Of a DNA stretch of 64,000 bases, positions 42,466 to 51,348 are shown in pieces; position 1 is the stretch's first letter; the number at the start of each line of letters is the position of its first letter. A model generated the notes under the pieces. The model did not search any database. It saw only the letters and a program-made list of their open reading frames with translations, and was not told the DNA's origin. The DNA lies in NCBI GenBank assembly GCA_047605865.1, contig JASGFC010000004.1, positions 1 through 64,000 on the forward strand, in the 5' to 3' direction. Position numbers and translations under genes: made by a program. Source of the DNA: JASGDC01 sp047605865 (GTDB lineage: Bacteria > Actinomycetota > Actinomycetes > Actinomycetales > Micrococcaceae).

Positions 42466-44220
42466 GTGTTGCTTCGTTTAGTTTTTCAACAATTTTCTCG
42501 TTATAAATTTTATGTGCTTTTAGTCTGTTTGCTACAGCTCTTTCAAGCTCTTGCAAGTCTTTATTTGCCAACTCTAAATGCTGATATTATCGACAATGGA
42601 GTCATAAAGAATAACCAAGCATATATTTGGCACACTGGTGGCTGGATGTTGTTTGTTTCTTTAGTTCAAGTTCTAGCAACAGTTGCAGCTCTTCTCTTCT
42701 CAGTACGAATTTCTATGGGTGCTGGTCAGAATTTACGTTCCAAACTTTTTACCAAGGTTCAAAGTTTCTCATCTCTTGAAGTGGGTACTTTTGGTGCTCC
42801 TTCACTCATTACTAGAACTACTAACGATGTGCAGCAAGTGCAGATGTTTGTTCAAACTTTACTGACCATGCTCATTAGTGCTCCTATTGCAGCCATTGGT
42901 GGAATTATCATGGCTATGCGTCAGGATAGTTCTCTCGTATGGGTGCTTTACGTTATCATTCCAGTGCTTGTTGTTGTTATTGGCACCATTATGAAGTTTA
43001 TGGTTCCGTTGTTTAAGAAAGCTCAAACTCAAATTGATGGTGTGAACAAGGTTCTCCGTGAGCAAATTATGGGTATGGATGTTATCCGTGCCTTCGTGCG
43101 CAAAAATTTTGAAGAGAGCCGTTTTGATCGAGCAAATCTTGCTCTTACTAAAACTCAAACTCGTGCAGGTCAAATTATGGCCCTCATGTTCCCTTTGATT
43201 ACTGTCATTGTTAACGTTGCTATTTTATTGGTCATTTATTTCGGTGGACACCATATCGATAATGGCACGATGCAAATTGGTGCTCTAACTGCGTATATCA
43301 GTTATATTATGCAGATTATGATGTCTGTCATGATGGCAATGTTTGTTTTTGTTATGGCACCACGTGCAAGTATTTGTGCTGATCGTATTTCAGAAGTACT
43401 TAACACAGATACTACTATTTCTAATCCTGCTACTGGACTTAAACTTCCAGATGAAGATGCAGAAGTAGAGTTTGATCATGTTTCATTTGCTTATCCTGGA
43501 GCAGAAGGTAAAGTGCTACAAGATGTTAACTTTGATGTTAAACCAGGGCAGACGATGGCAATTATTGGTGCTACTGGTTCCGGTAAATCAACGCTTTTAG
43601 GTTTAATAACTCGTTTCTACGATGCCACTGCTGGTGAAGTGAAGATTGCGGGGCACAACATTAAAGATTATGATTTACACTCACTTCGTACTCATATTGG
43701 AATTGTGCCGCAAAAAGCTTTTCTCTTTAAAGGAACAATTGCTTCAAATTTAAGATATGGAAACCCTCAAGCTAGCGATGAACAGCTATGGGAAGCCTTA
43801 CGCATTGCCCAAGCTGCAGATTTTGTCAGCGAGGAAACTGGGCAATTGGAAGCTGAAGTTGCCCAAGGTGGGGATAATTTTTCTGGAGGTCAACGTCAAC
43901 GTCTAGCCATTGCAAGAGCTTTAGTTGCTCAACCACCAATATATCTTTTTGATGATAGTTTCTCAGCCCTTGATGTGGCTACAGATTCACGTTTACGTGC
44001 AGCATTAGTACCAGTAACACAAGATGCTGTCACCATTATTGTGGCACAACGGGTAAGCACCATCATGAATGCTGATAAGATTTTAGTCCTTGATGAAGGG
44101 CATGTTGAAGGTTTAGGAACTCATCAAGAGCTTTTAGAGCATTGTGAAACATATCAAGAAATTGTTTATTCACAAATGTCAGCTGATGAGGCTGGATCCA
44201 TGGAAGGAGCTCACGCATGA
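42466..44220 (+). CDS. Heterodimeric ABC exporter half-transporter A (degenerate Walker B/H-loop)
   Basis: A 584-residue half transporter: six membrane helices (about 15-310), then an ATPase domain. Walker A is G-A-T-G-S-G-K-S-T and the signature is the canonical F-S-G-G-Q-R-Q-R. However, Walker B reads L-F-D-D-S (Asp instead of the catalytic Glu) and the H-loop reads V-A-Q-R-V (Gln instead of His). This is the pattern of the degenerate-site partner in heterodimeric exporters such as TM287/288, BmrCD or LmrCD. The GTG start follows a TACACT by 6 bases. It overlaps the next gene by 4 bases. The substrate (drug, lipid or peptide) is unknown. Confidence 0.93.
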   Translation: MLLRLVFQQFSRYKFYVLLVCLLQLFQALASLYLPTLNADIIDNGVIKNNQAYIWHTGGWMLFVSLVQVLATVAALLFSVRISMGAGQNLRSKLFTKVQSFSSLEVGTFGAPSLITRTTNDVQQVQMFVQTLLTMLISAPIAAIGGIIMAMRQDSSLVWVLYVIIPVLVVVIGTIMKFMVPLFKKAQTQIDGVNKVLREQIMGMDVIRAFVRKNFEESRFDRANLALTKTQTRAGQIMALMFPLITVIVNVAILLVIYFGGHHIDNGTMQIGALTAYISYIMQIMMSVMMAMFVFVMAPRASICADRISEVLNTDTTISNPATGLKLPDEDAEVEFDHVSFAYPGAEGKVLQDVNFDVKPGQTMAIIGATGSGKSTLLGLITRFYDATAGEVKIAGHNIKDYDLHSLRTHIGIVPQKAFLFKGTIASNLRYGNPQASDEQLWEALRIAQAADFVSEETGQLEAEVAQGGDNFSGGQRQRLAIARALVAQPPIYLFDDSFSALDVATDSRLRAALVPVTQDAVTIIVAQRVSTIMNADKILVLDEGHVEGLGTHQELLEHCETYQEIVYSQMSADEAGSMEGAHA

Positions 44221-46016
44221 GAAATGGCGGAGGAATGGCTGGTAAAAAGCCAGAAAAGGCTCTTAACTTTGGCCCTAGCCTTAAGCGAGTCATTCTGGGG
44301 CTTTCAATGGATAAGTCACGAATTTTCTTTGTACTGTTGCTTTCAGCTATTGCAGTATTTTTAAACACACTTGGCCCTAAACTTTTAGGGCATGCCACTG
44401 ATATTATTGTTAATGGTTTTCTAGCAAAAATGAAGCATCAAGGTGGTATTAATTTTGATGATTTGCGCCACGCTGTGTTTGTTGTCTTGGCTATTTATCT
44501 TGGGGCAGGATTCCTTAACTGGGTTCAGGGTTTTATCACTGCAGATATTATCCAGAAATACATGTACCGTTTACGTAAACAGCTTGAAGAAAAAATTCAA
44601 CGTTTACCTTTAAGTTACTTTGATTCGCAATCTCGAGGTGATGTCTTATCACGCGTCACTAACGATATTGATAACCTTGGTCAGACCCTTAACCAGACTC
44701 TAACTCAAGTGTTAGTTTCTATACTTACCATCATCGGTATCCTTGGCATGATGCTCTCTATTTCGCCTGAACTAACACTGATTGCATTGGTAACAATTCC
44801 ACTTTCAGTTTTAGTTGCCTCAACGGTAGCAAAGCGTTCACAGCGAGAATTTATGAAACAATGGGACACCACTGGCAAGCTCAATGGGCATATTGAGGAA
44901 AGCTTTACAGGTCATGAAGTTGTTAAAGGATTTGGGCGTCAGAAGGAAACAATTGAAACTTTTGAAAACCATAATCAAAGTCTTTATGCTTCTAGTGCTG
45001 CTGCCCAGTTCATCTCTGGTTTGATCATGCCAATTATGACTTTCGTTTCAAATTTAAGTTATGTGGCAGTTGCTGTTGTAGGTGGAATTCGCGTCGCCAG
45101 TGGAAATATTTCTATTGGTGATGTTCAGGCTTTTATCCAGTATTCACGCCAATTTTCTCAACCTTTAACCCAGCTTGGAAGTATGGCAAACTTGCTTCAG
45201 TCTGGGGTAGCCTCTGCTGAACGTGTATTTGAAATTCTCGATGCTGAAGATGAAGTAGATGTACCAAATGAACACCAGCTTGAACATGTGAAAGGTCATG
45301 TACAATTTGAAAACGTTAACTTCTCTTATAACCCAGAAACTCCACTGATTGAAGATCTTAACCTTGATGCACAACCTGGTCAAACTGTAGCAATTGTAGG
45401 ACCAACAGGTGCAGGTAAAACTACACTAGTAAATCTGTTGATGCGTTTTTACGATATTAATTCTGGAAAGATTCTTATTGATGGTATCGATACCTCAACT
45501 ATTTCTCGTGAAGATCTTCGTGAACATATTGGTATGGTTTTGCAAGATGCATGGCTCTTTGGCGGTACGATACGTGAAAACCTTAAATATGGACGACTTG
45601 ATGCAACAGATGAAGAGATGATTGAAGCTGCTCAAGTAACGCACGTAGATCATTTTGTGCGTTCCTTGCCTGATGGTTATGACACTGTTATTACGGATGA
45701 TAATTCTAATTTAAGTAATGGGCAACGGCAATTGATGACTATCGCTAGAGCTTTCATTGCTAGACCATCAATTTTAGTTTTGGATGAGGCTACATCCTCT
45801 GTAGATACTCGTACTGAAGTTCAAATTCGCCAGGCTATGGATGAACTCCGCAAAGGTAAAACTAGTTTTGTGATTGCCCACAGACTTTCAACTATTCGCG
45901 ATGCAGATATTATCGTGGTCATGAATAAAGGCCATATTGTGGAGCAAGGCAACCATGAAGAGCTGATGAAATCTGGCGGTTTCTATGCGAAACTTTACGA
46001 GAGCCAATTCGAGTAA
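44217..46016 (+). CDS. Heterodimeric ABC exporter half-transporter B (catalytic Walker B)
   Basis: A 599-residue partner with six membrane helices (about 35-335) and an ATPase domain. Walker A is G-P-T-G-A-G-K-T-T, Walker B is V-L-D-E-A with the catalytic Glu, and the H-loop is I-A-H-R-L with His. The signature is altered to L-S-N-G-Q. Together with the other subunit this yields one working ATP site (this Walker B with the partner's S-G-G-Q) and one degenerate site. Coupled translation via ATGA at 44217-44220. Confidence 0.94.
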   Translation: MRNGGGMAGKKPEKALNFGPSLKRVILGLSMDKSRIFFVLLLSAIAVFLNTLGPKLLGHATDIIVNGFLAKMKHQGGINFDDLRHAVFVVLAIYLGAGFLNWVQGFITADIIQKYMYRLRKQLEEKIQRLPLSYFDSQSRGDVLSRVTNDIDNLGQTLNQTLTQVLVSILTIIGILGMMLSISPELTLIALVTIPLSVLVASTVAKRSQREFMKQWDTTGKLNGHIEESFTGHEVVKGFGRQKETIETFENHNQSLYASSAAAQFISGLIMPIMTFVSNLSYVAVAVVGGIRVASGNISIGDVQAFIQYSRQFSQPLTQLGSMANLLQSGVASAERVFEILDAEDEVDVPNEHQLEHVKGHVQFENVNFSYNPETPLIEDLNLDAQPGQTVAIVGPTGAGKTTLVNLLMRFYDINSGKILIDGIDTSTISREDLREHIGMVLQDAWLFGGTIRENLKYGRLDATDEEMIEAAQVTHVDHFVRSLPDGYDTVITDDNSNLSNGQRQLMTIARAFIARPSILVLDEATSSVDTRTEVQIRQAMDELRKGKTSFVIAHRLSTIRDADIIVVMNKGHIVEQGNHEELMKSGGFYAKLYESQFE

Positions 46017-46086
46017 TCTTTCTTTAGCGTTGTTGTAATTTCCTATAACAATTAGGTTACGTTTGTTCTTTATTGCTCGTTCTGAG

Positions 46087-46116
46087 TTGTTTTGATGTGT
46101 TGGGGGGGGGTATTTT
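46087..46116 (+). promoter_or_regulatory. Possible promoter of the RCC1 gene containing a poly-G spacer
   Basis: TTGTTT (46087-46092) and TATTTT (46111-46116) could be -35 and -10 elements with an 18-base spacer. The last nine bases of that spacer are all G. Other readings are possible, for example TATAAC at 46125-46130 as the -10, which would place the tract in the -35 region. Confidence 0.35.
46102..46110. repeat. Poly-G tract (G9) upstream of the RCC1 gene
   Basis: Nine consecutive G in otherwise T-rich intergenic DNA, 62 bases before the start codon at 46173. Tracts of this length are prone to slipped-strand length change. I noticed no other G run of this length in the window. Confidence 0.9.
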
Positions 46117-46135
46117 TGTATTGTTATAACTTTAT

Positions 46136-46172
46136 TTTTTGAGGCATTTTTTTTAATTTTTGAGGCGTTTTT
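46136..46172 (+). repeat. Duplicated T-rich ribosome-binding segment
   Basis: TTTTTGAGGC occurs at 46136-46145 and again at 46157-46166, each followed by one base and a T-run. The second copy places GAGG 7 bases before the ATG at 46173. The first copy serves no start codon, so the segment looks like a local duplication of the ribosome-binding region. Confidence 0.7.
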
Positions 46173-47789
46173 ATGTTTAATTCTAGTTCTGGTGTTTCTC
46201 GTCGTACTGTTTCTAAGGGTGCTGCTTGGAGCGTTCCGGTTGTTGCAACTGCTGTTGCTTCTCCTGCGTTTGCTGCTAGTGTTGCGTGTGAGCAGAAGGC
46301 TTTAGCGTTTAATCATGATGAAACTACTAATCCTTTACCTTATATTCATGGTAAGGGTGTTGAGTTTCCAAGTGATGTTCAAATACTGGTTTCTGAAAAT
46401 GGTGTTCCTGCAACATCTGGTACTGTTTTGGTTACTTTGGAAGGTGATGCTACCTTTGCTGGTGGTTCAACTACTGCTTCTGTACCAGTTGGTAGTACTG
46501 GTTTAGCTCTTATTGGTACTACTGCCTCTGGTTTCCCTATCACAACCAAAAGTGTTCTTACTAGCACTGGTATTCAGCATGATTTTTCTGATGATGTGAA
46601 AAACTTCAAAATCACAGCACAACTTGAAGGCTGTAGCTCAGCCACAGCAGAACAAGAATGGGTATACCCAAATCTTGTTTCCTGGGGCAGCAACGGCAAT
46701 AACGCGCTTGGAGATGGTACTACAACAACGAGGTATTCGCCAGGAGCCATTGGACCATATAAAGTATGGTCAAGTAATCTTTCAGCTTTTCAAGGTCATG
46801 CTTTTGCAATTACTGAGGATAATGATCTATGGGGCTGGGGACGTAATAGCAGTGGTCAAGTAGGTGTTGGTAGTACTACTGATCAGCCAGTACCAGTACA
46901 AATTACAGGAAAGTGGACAAAAGCTGAGCCAGGAGCCTTATTCACACTTGGTATTCGCTCAGATACTGGAAACACTGGTCTTTGGTCATGGGGTGAAGGT
47001 GGTCAAGGGCAACTTGGGCTTGGTACCACTACTGATCGTACAACACCTCAGCTGGTTCGTTCATGGGGTATCTTGAGTGAATCTGGTGGAGGTTCGCATA
47101 GTACATTTGTGAGAAGTAATGGTACATTATTTGGTTTTGGACAAAATATTTATGGGCAAGTAGGTCGTGGTGATACTGATAGTCCTGTTACTAGCCCTGT
47201 TCAAATTGCTACTAGTAATTCAAATTTTGCAAGTGTATCTAATGGGCGTAATCATTCTACAGCTCTTAGTAATACTGGCTATGCTTTTACTTGGGGTCGT
47301 AATGAATATGGGCAACTAGGTAAAGGTACTAGTGGTACTACTGTTTATAGAGTTCCAAGTTCAACTTCTGTAAATGGTACTGTACTGTTTAAGAAACTTA
47401 ATACTCACTATGATCATAACTTAGCTATTGACACGAATGATGATTTATATGTTTGGGGTAGTAACCAAAATCATGATACTGGTACTCTTGCTGGGCAGTT
47501 AGGTGATGGCACCTCAGTTCTTCAGCGTACAAACCCAATTGCTGTTAGTACTCCTGGATTGAAGTGGAGCGAAGTCCAAGCAGGTTCTATCCATTCCCTA
47601 GCTATTACTACAGATGGTGATTTATACGGCTGGGGAATAACTAATTTGATTGGTAATGGTTCTTCTTCAACTACACCACAATTATCTCCTCAAAAAGTAG
47701 GTCATATGAAATGGGATGCAATAGCTTGTGGCTCTGCAGCTTCCTACGGTGTGGCACGTACTTTCGTGCCAAAAGGTTATGCCTACTAG
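46173..47789 (+). CDS. Tat-exported RCC1-repeat beta-propeller protein
   Basis: A 538-residue secreted protein. The N-terminus has the twin-arginine signal S-R-R-T-V-S-K-G (Arg10-Arg11), a hydrophobic stretch and S-P-A-F-A-A for cleavage near residue 34. A Thr/Val-rich immunoglobulin-like region (about 45-160) with two Cys precedes seven RCC1-type repeats (about 165-535), each with a W-G or F-G core followed by G-Q-L/V-G-x-G, e.g. W-G-W-G-R-N-S-S-G-Q-V-G. Seven repeats are what one RCC1 propeller needs. No membrane anchor or sortase signal is seen, so it is probably released. The partner is unknown. Codon use is T-rich at third positions near the start. Confidence 0.9.
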   Translation: MFNSSSGVSRRTVSKGAAWSVPVVATAVASPAFAASVACEQKALAFNHDETTNPLPYIHGKGVEFPSDVQILVSENGVPATSGTVLVTLEGDATFAGGSTTASVPVGSTGLALIGTTASGFPITTKSVLTSTGIQHDFSDDVKNFKITAQLEGCSSATAEQEWVYPNLVSWGSNGNNALGDGTTTTRYSPGAIGPYKVWSSNLSAFQGHAFAITEDNDLWGWGRNSSGQVGVGSTTDQPVPVQITGKWTKAEPGALFTLGIRSDTGNTGLWSWGEGGQGQLGLGTTTDRTTPQLVRSWGILSESGGGSHSTFVRSNGTLFGFGQNIYGQVGRGDTDSPVTSPVQIATSNSNFASVSNGRNHSTALSNTGYAFTWGRNEYGQLGKGTSGTTVYRVPSSTSVNGTVLFKKLNTHYDHNLAIDTNDDLYVWGSNQNHDTGTLAGQLGDGTSVLQRTNPIAVSTPGLKWSEVQAGSIHSLAITTDGDLYGWGITNLIGNGSSSTTPQLSPQKVGHMKWDAIACGSAASYGVARTFVPKGYAY

Positions 47790-47942
47790 TATTTGCTTTC
47801 TAAAGTTTCTTTTGTACTAAAGAACAAAAACCATAGGCTTTATCGTGTGCAATAATTTTTAAAAATTAGCCCACCAAAGATTATTGAACTACGGTAAACT
47901 TAAGGTGAATGCTTATTGAGTTTGGGGACTAAAGGAGTTTTC

Positions 47943-48377
47943 ATGGATTATGAACTACAAAGTTATAAGAAAGACCGCGACGATGCACTAATGGCTGCAA
48001 TGCCAAATACTTTAACACTGATTATTGTGCCCATGATGGCATGGAGTGTTTTGATGTCACTTGTATCAGGGCGAGTTTTTAGTTTCTGGTTAATTATTAC
48101 AGTTGCACTTCTTTATTTGAATTACATGCAAATTAAGCGCATGGGTGGCTGGAATGCTTTTTGGTCAGCTACAAAGAGCCAATGGGAAAACGTTAAAGAT
48201 CAGCAACGTTACTACAAGCTTGCTAAACAAAAAGCCAAAGGTCAATCAATGCCTGCACCTCGCTTAAATAAACAACAAAAGACCAAAACTACGCCTACTG
48301 AACAAAAAACTAATCTCACAGATAATGATGTAGAAAATACAATAGTTGATATTGAGAAGTTTATAGAGAAGAAGTAG
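47943..48377 (+). CDS. Small membrane protein of unknown function
   Basis: A 144-residue protein with two membrane segments (about 25-48 and 52-72), then a basic helix (W-N-A-F-W-S-A-T-K-S-Q-W-E-N-V-K) and a hydrophilic Lys/Gln/Thr-rich C-terminus. I choose the ATG at 47943 because AAAGGAG (47931-47937) is 5 bases upstream. A TTG at 47916 would give 9 extra residues with no ribosome-binding site. It stands alone between the RCC1 gene and uvrA. I do not recognise the family. Confidence 0.85.
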   Translation: MDYELQSYKKDRDDALMAAMPNTLTLIIVPMMAWSVLMSLVSGRVFSFWLIITVALLYLNYMQIKRMGGWNAFWSATKSQWENVKDQQRYYKLAKQKAKGQSMPAPRLNKQQKTKTTPTEQKTNLTDNDVENTIVDIEKFIEKK

Positions 48378-48457
48378 AAATACGAAGGTGCTAGCCACCT
48401 CATATTTATAAGGTACTTCCTCAACTAACAGATATCTGATATTCTGAGTAATGATAC

Positions 48458-48473
48458 TAGAACACATATTCGA
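48458..48473. promoter_or_regulatory. Probable LexA operator upstream of uvrA
   Basis: TAGAACACATATTCGA matches GAAC-N4-GTTC with one mismatch in the core (ATTC instead of GTTC) and keeps the flanking TCGA half on one side. It lies 15 bases before the uvrA start. uvrA is a known SOS gene in many bacteria. Confidence 0.55.
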
Positions 48474-48487
48474 AAAGGTACATTGGC

Positions 48488-51334
48488 TTGGTTCATTCTA
48501 AACTTATCGTTCAGGGCGCACGGGAACATAATCTTAAAAGCGTAAATCTTGATCTCCCTCGTGATGCCATGATAGTTTTTACCGGACTTTCTGGTTCAGG
48601 GAAGTCTTCCTTAGCTTTCGATACTATCTTTGCTGAGGGGCAAAGAAGGTATGTTGAATCATTATCAGCCTATGCACGTCAATTTTTAGGGCAGGTAGAT
48701 AAGCCAGATGTAGACCTTATCGAAGGGCTTTCTCCTGCTGTTTCCATTGATCAAAAATCAACAAGTAAGAACCCACGTTCAACTGTTGGAACCATTACCG
48801 AAATTTATGATTACATGCGTTTATTGTGGGCACGTGTGGGTGTTCCTCATTGTCCTATTTGTGGTGAGGCTGTTGAATCGCAGTCAGCTCAAGATATTGT
48901 TGATCAACTCTTAAAACTCGAAACAGGTACTCGTTTCCAAATTCTTGCACCTGTAGTGCGTGAACGTAAAGGCGAATATATTGATGTTCTTAATGATTTA
49001 AGTGCGCAAGGTTATGCCAGAGCACGTATTGATGGGCAAGTAGTAGATCTTAAAACCCCACCGAAATTAGCGAAAACTCATAAGCATACTATTGAAGTCA
49101 TTGTAGATCGTCTTGTTGCAAAAGATGATTATGAACGCAGACTTACTGGTTCAATCGAAACGGCGTTAGGCCTAGCTGATGGCAGGGTCATTATAGATTT
49201 TGTTGATAGAGATTCCAGCGATCCAGATAAACAAAGATCTTATTCTGAGCACCTTGCTTGTCCCAATGAGCATCAATTGGAACTTGATGAAATTGAACCT
49301 AGATCTTTCTCTTTCAATAACCCTTTTGGGGCTTGCCCTGCTTGTTCTGGTATTGGTACTAAGCTAGTTGTTGATACCAAACTTGTTGTACCCAATGAAG
49401 ATCTTTCTCTCAATGAAGGCGCTATTGCTCCGTGGTATTTAGGAAAGGCAACAGCAGAATATTGGGGTCGTCAACTTTCTGCATTAGGTGACCAAATTGG
49501 CTTCTCTATGGATACGCCTTTTAAGAAACTAACAAAAAAGCAAAAAGATGCCCTCCTTTTTGGTAAAGATTTCAAAGTAAAAGTTTCATACCGAAATAGA
49601 TTTGGACGTGAACGCCGTTATACCTCCGGTTTTGAAGGAGTAGTTGAATACATCCTTCGCAAGCATGGAGAAACAGAATCTGATTACGCACGCGATCGTT
49701 ATGAGGGCTATATGCGCACTGAAGCTTGTCCTACATGTCATGGAGCTCGTTTAAATCCTTCAGCTCTTTCTGTGCTTATTAACGGCAAATCGATTGCTGA
49801 TGTGGCCAAATTGCCTTTAGATAAATGTTCAGATTGGTTGGAACAACTTAAACTTACTGAGCGTCAAGCTCGCATTGCAGATCAAGTGCTGAAAGAAATC
49901 CAAGCACGCTTGCGTTTTCTCCTTGACGTAGGTTTAGATTACTTATCACTGGAACGTTCTTCAGGAACTTTATCTGGTGGGGAAGCGCAACGTATTCGTT
50001 TAGCTACGCAAATTGGTTCAGGTTTAGTTGGCGTACTGTATGTTCTGGATGAGCCTTCTATTGGTTTGCATCAACGAGATAATCGTAGACTTATTGATAC
50101 CTTACTTCGTTTGAAAAGCTTAGGAAATACTCTCATCGTGGTTGAACACGATGAAGAGACCATGCGTGAAGCAGATTGGGTTGTTGATATTGGACCTGGT
50201 GCCGGTGAACACGGTGGTGAAGTTGTTTACAGTGGTAAGTACCCGGGACTTTTGAAGCAAAAAAACTCTATCACTGGAGATTACTTAGCTGGACGTAAAG
50301 AGATTGAAACTCCACAGCAACGGCGCAAAATTGATCGCAAAAGGATGCTCAAAGTAGTTAAAGCTACAGAGAATAACCTCAAAGATGTTACAGTCAAATT
50401 TCCACTGGGTGTTTTTACTGCAATTACGGGTGTTTCTGGATCTGGAAAATCAACCTTGGTTAACGATATTCTCTATAAAGAGTTAGCTAATAAGCTTAAT
50501 GGTGCCAAACAAGTTCCTGGTCGCCATAAGTCAGTTGAGGGTTTAGAACACCTTGATAAAGTCATTCATGTAGATCAGAGTCCTATTGGAAGAACACCAC
50601 GGTCAAATCCGGCTACATATACTGGTGTTTTTGACCACATCCGTAAGTTATTTGCTGAAACTCCTGAGGCAAAGCTTCGTGGATATCAACAGGGACGTTT
50701 TTCTTTTAACGTGAAAGGTGGTCGCTGTGAGTCATGTTCTGGTGATGGTACTTTAAAGATTGAGATGAACTTCTTACCTGACGTTTATGTACCGTGTGAA
50801 GTATGTCATGGAGCTCGTTATAACCGAGAAACACTTGAAGTGAAGTACAAAGGTAAAAATATTTCTGAAGTTCTTAACATGCCTATTGAAGAAGCTGCGA
50901 AATTCTTTGAAAGTTTTGCACCCATTGCTAGACATTTAAACACACTAGTAGAGGTTGGGCTTGGATATGTACGTCTCGGACAACCAGCTACTACGCTTTC
51001 TGGAGGTGAAGCACAACGTGTGAAGCTTGCCAGCGAATTGCAGAAACGTTCAAATGGTCGAAGCGTTTATGTTTTGGATGAGCCAACTACCGGTTTACAT
51101 TTTGAAGATATTCGTAAGCTTCTTCTTGTTTTACAAGGTCTTGTTGATAAAGGTAATACCGTTATTACCATTGAGCACAACCTTGATGTTATTAAATCAG
51201 CAGATTGGATTATTGACTTAGGTCCTGAAGGCGGTGCTGGTGGAGGTAGTATTTTGGCTGAAGGTACTCCTGAAAAGGTAGCTAAAGTAAAAGATAGTTA
51301 TACTGGCCAGTTCTTAGCTGAAATTCTGAAATAA
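48488..51334 (+). CDS. uvrA: UvrABC excinuclease subunit A
   Basis: The 948-residue damage sensor of nucleotide excision repair, with two ABC-type ATPases. Walker A motifs are G-L-S-G-S-G-K-S-S and G-V-S-G-S-G-K-S-T, signatures are L-S-G-G-E-A-Q-R, and zinc-finger cysteines are in C-P-I-C, C-P-A-C, C-P-T-C and C-E-S-C/C-E-V-C. The start is a TTG at 48488 with AAGG 9 bases upstream. Length and N-terminus (L-I-V-Q-G-A-R-E-H-N-L-K) match the family. uvrC follows after 14 bases. Confidence 0.98.
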   Translation: MVHSKLIVQGAREHNLKSVNLDLPRDAMIVFTGLSGSGKSSLAFDTIFAEGQRRYVESLSAYARQFLGQVDKPDVDLIEGLSPAVSIDQKSTSKNPRSTVGTITEIYDYMRLLWARVGVPHCPICGEAVESQSAQDIVDQLLKLETGTRFQILAPVVRERKGEYIDVLNDLSAQGYARARIDGQVVDLKTPPKLAKTHKHTIEVIVDRLVAKDDYERRLTGSIETALGLADGRVIIDFVDRDSSDPDKQRSYSEHLACPNEHQLELDEIEPRSFSFNNPFGACPACSGIGTKLVVDTKLVVPNEDLSLNEGAIAPWYLGKATAEYWGRQLSALGDQIGFSMDTPFKKLTKKQKDALLFGKDFKVKVSYRNRFGRERRYTSGFEGVVEYILRKHGETESDYARDRYEGYMRTEACPTCHGARLNPSALSVLINGKSIADVAKLPLDKCSDWLEQLKLTERQARIADQVLKEIQARLRFLLDVGLDYLSLERSSGTLSGGEAQRIRLATQIGSGLVGVLYVLDEPSIGLHQRDNRRLIDTLLRLKSLGNTLIVVEHDEETMREADWVVDIGPGAGEHGGEVVYSGKYPGLLKQKNSITGDYLAGRKEIETPQQRRKIDRKRMLKVVKATENNLKDVTVKFPLGVFTAITGVSGSGKSTLVNDILYKELANKLNGAKQVPGRHKSVEGLEHLDKVIHVDQSPIGRTPRSNPATYTGVFDHIRKLFAETPEAKLRGYQQGRFSFNVKGGRCESCSGDGTLKIEMNFLPDVYVPCEVCHGARYNRETLEVKYKGKNISEVLNMPIEEAAKFFESFAPIARHLNTLVEVGLGYVRLGQPATTLSGGEAQRVKLASELQKRSNGRSVYVLDEPTTGLHFEDIRKLLLVLQGLVDKGNTVITIEHNLDVIKSADWIIDLGPEGGAGGGSILAEGTPEKVAKVKDSYTGQFLAEILK

Positions 51335-51348
51335 TAGGCATTATTATC

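Noticed and set aside
47790..47942. The 153-base gap between the RCC1 gene and the small membrane protein as a hidden gene or RNA.
   Set aside because: I see only A/T-rich sequence with a short TAATTTTTAAAAATTA palindrome and no conserved RNA fold, tRNA or open frame of note.
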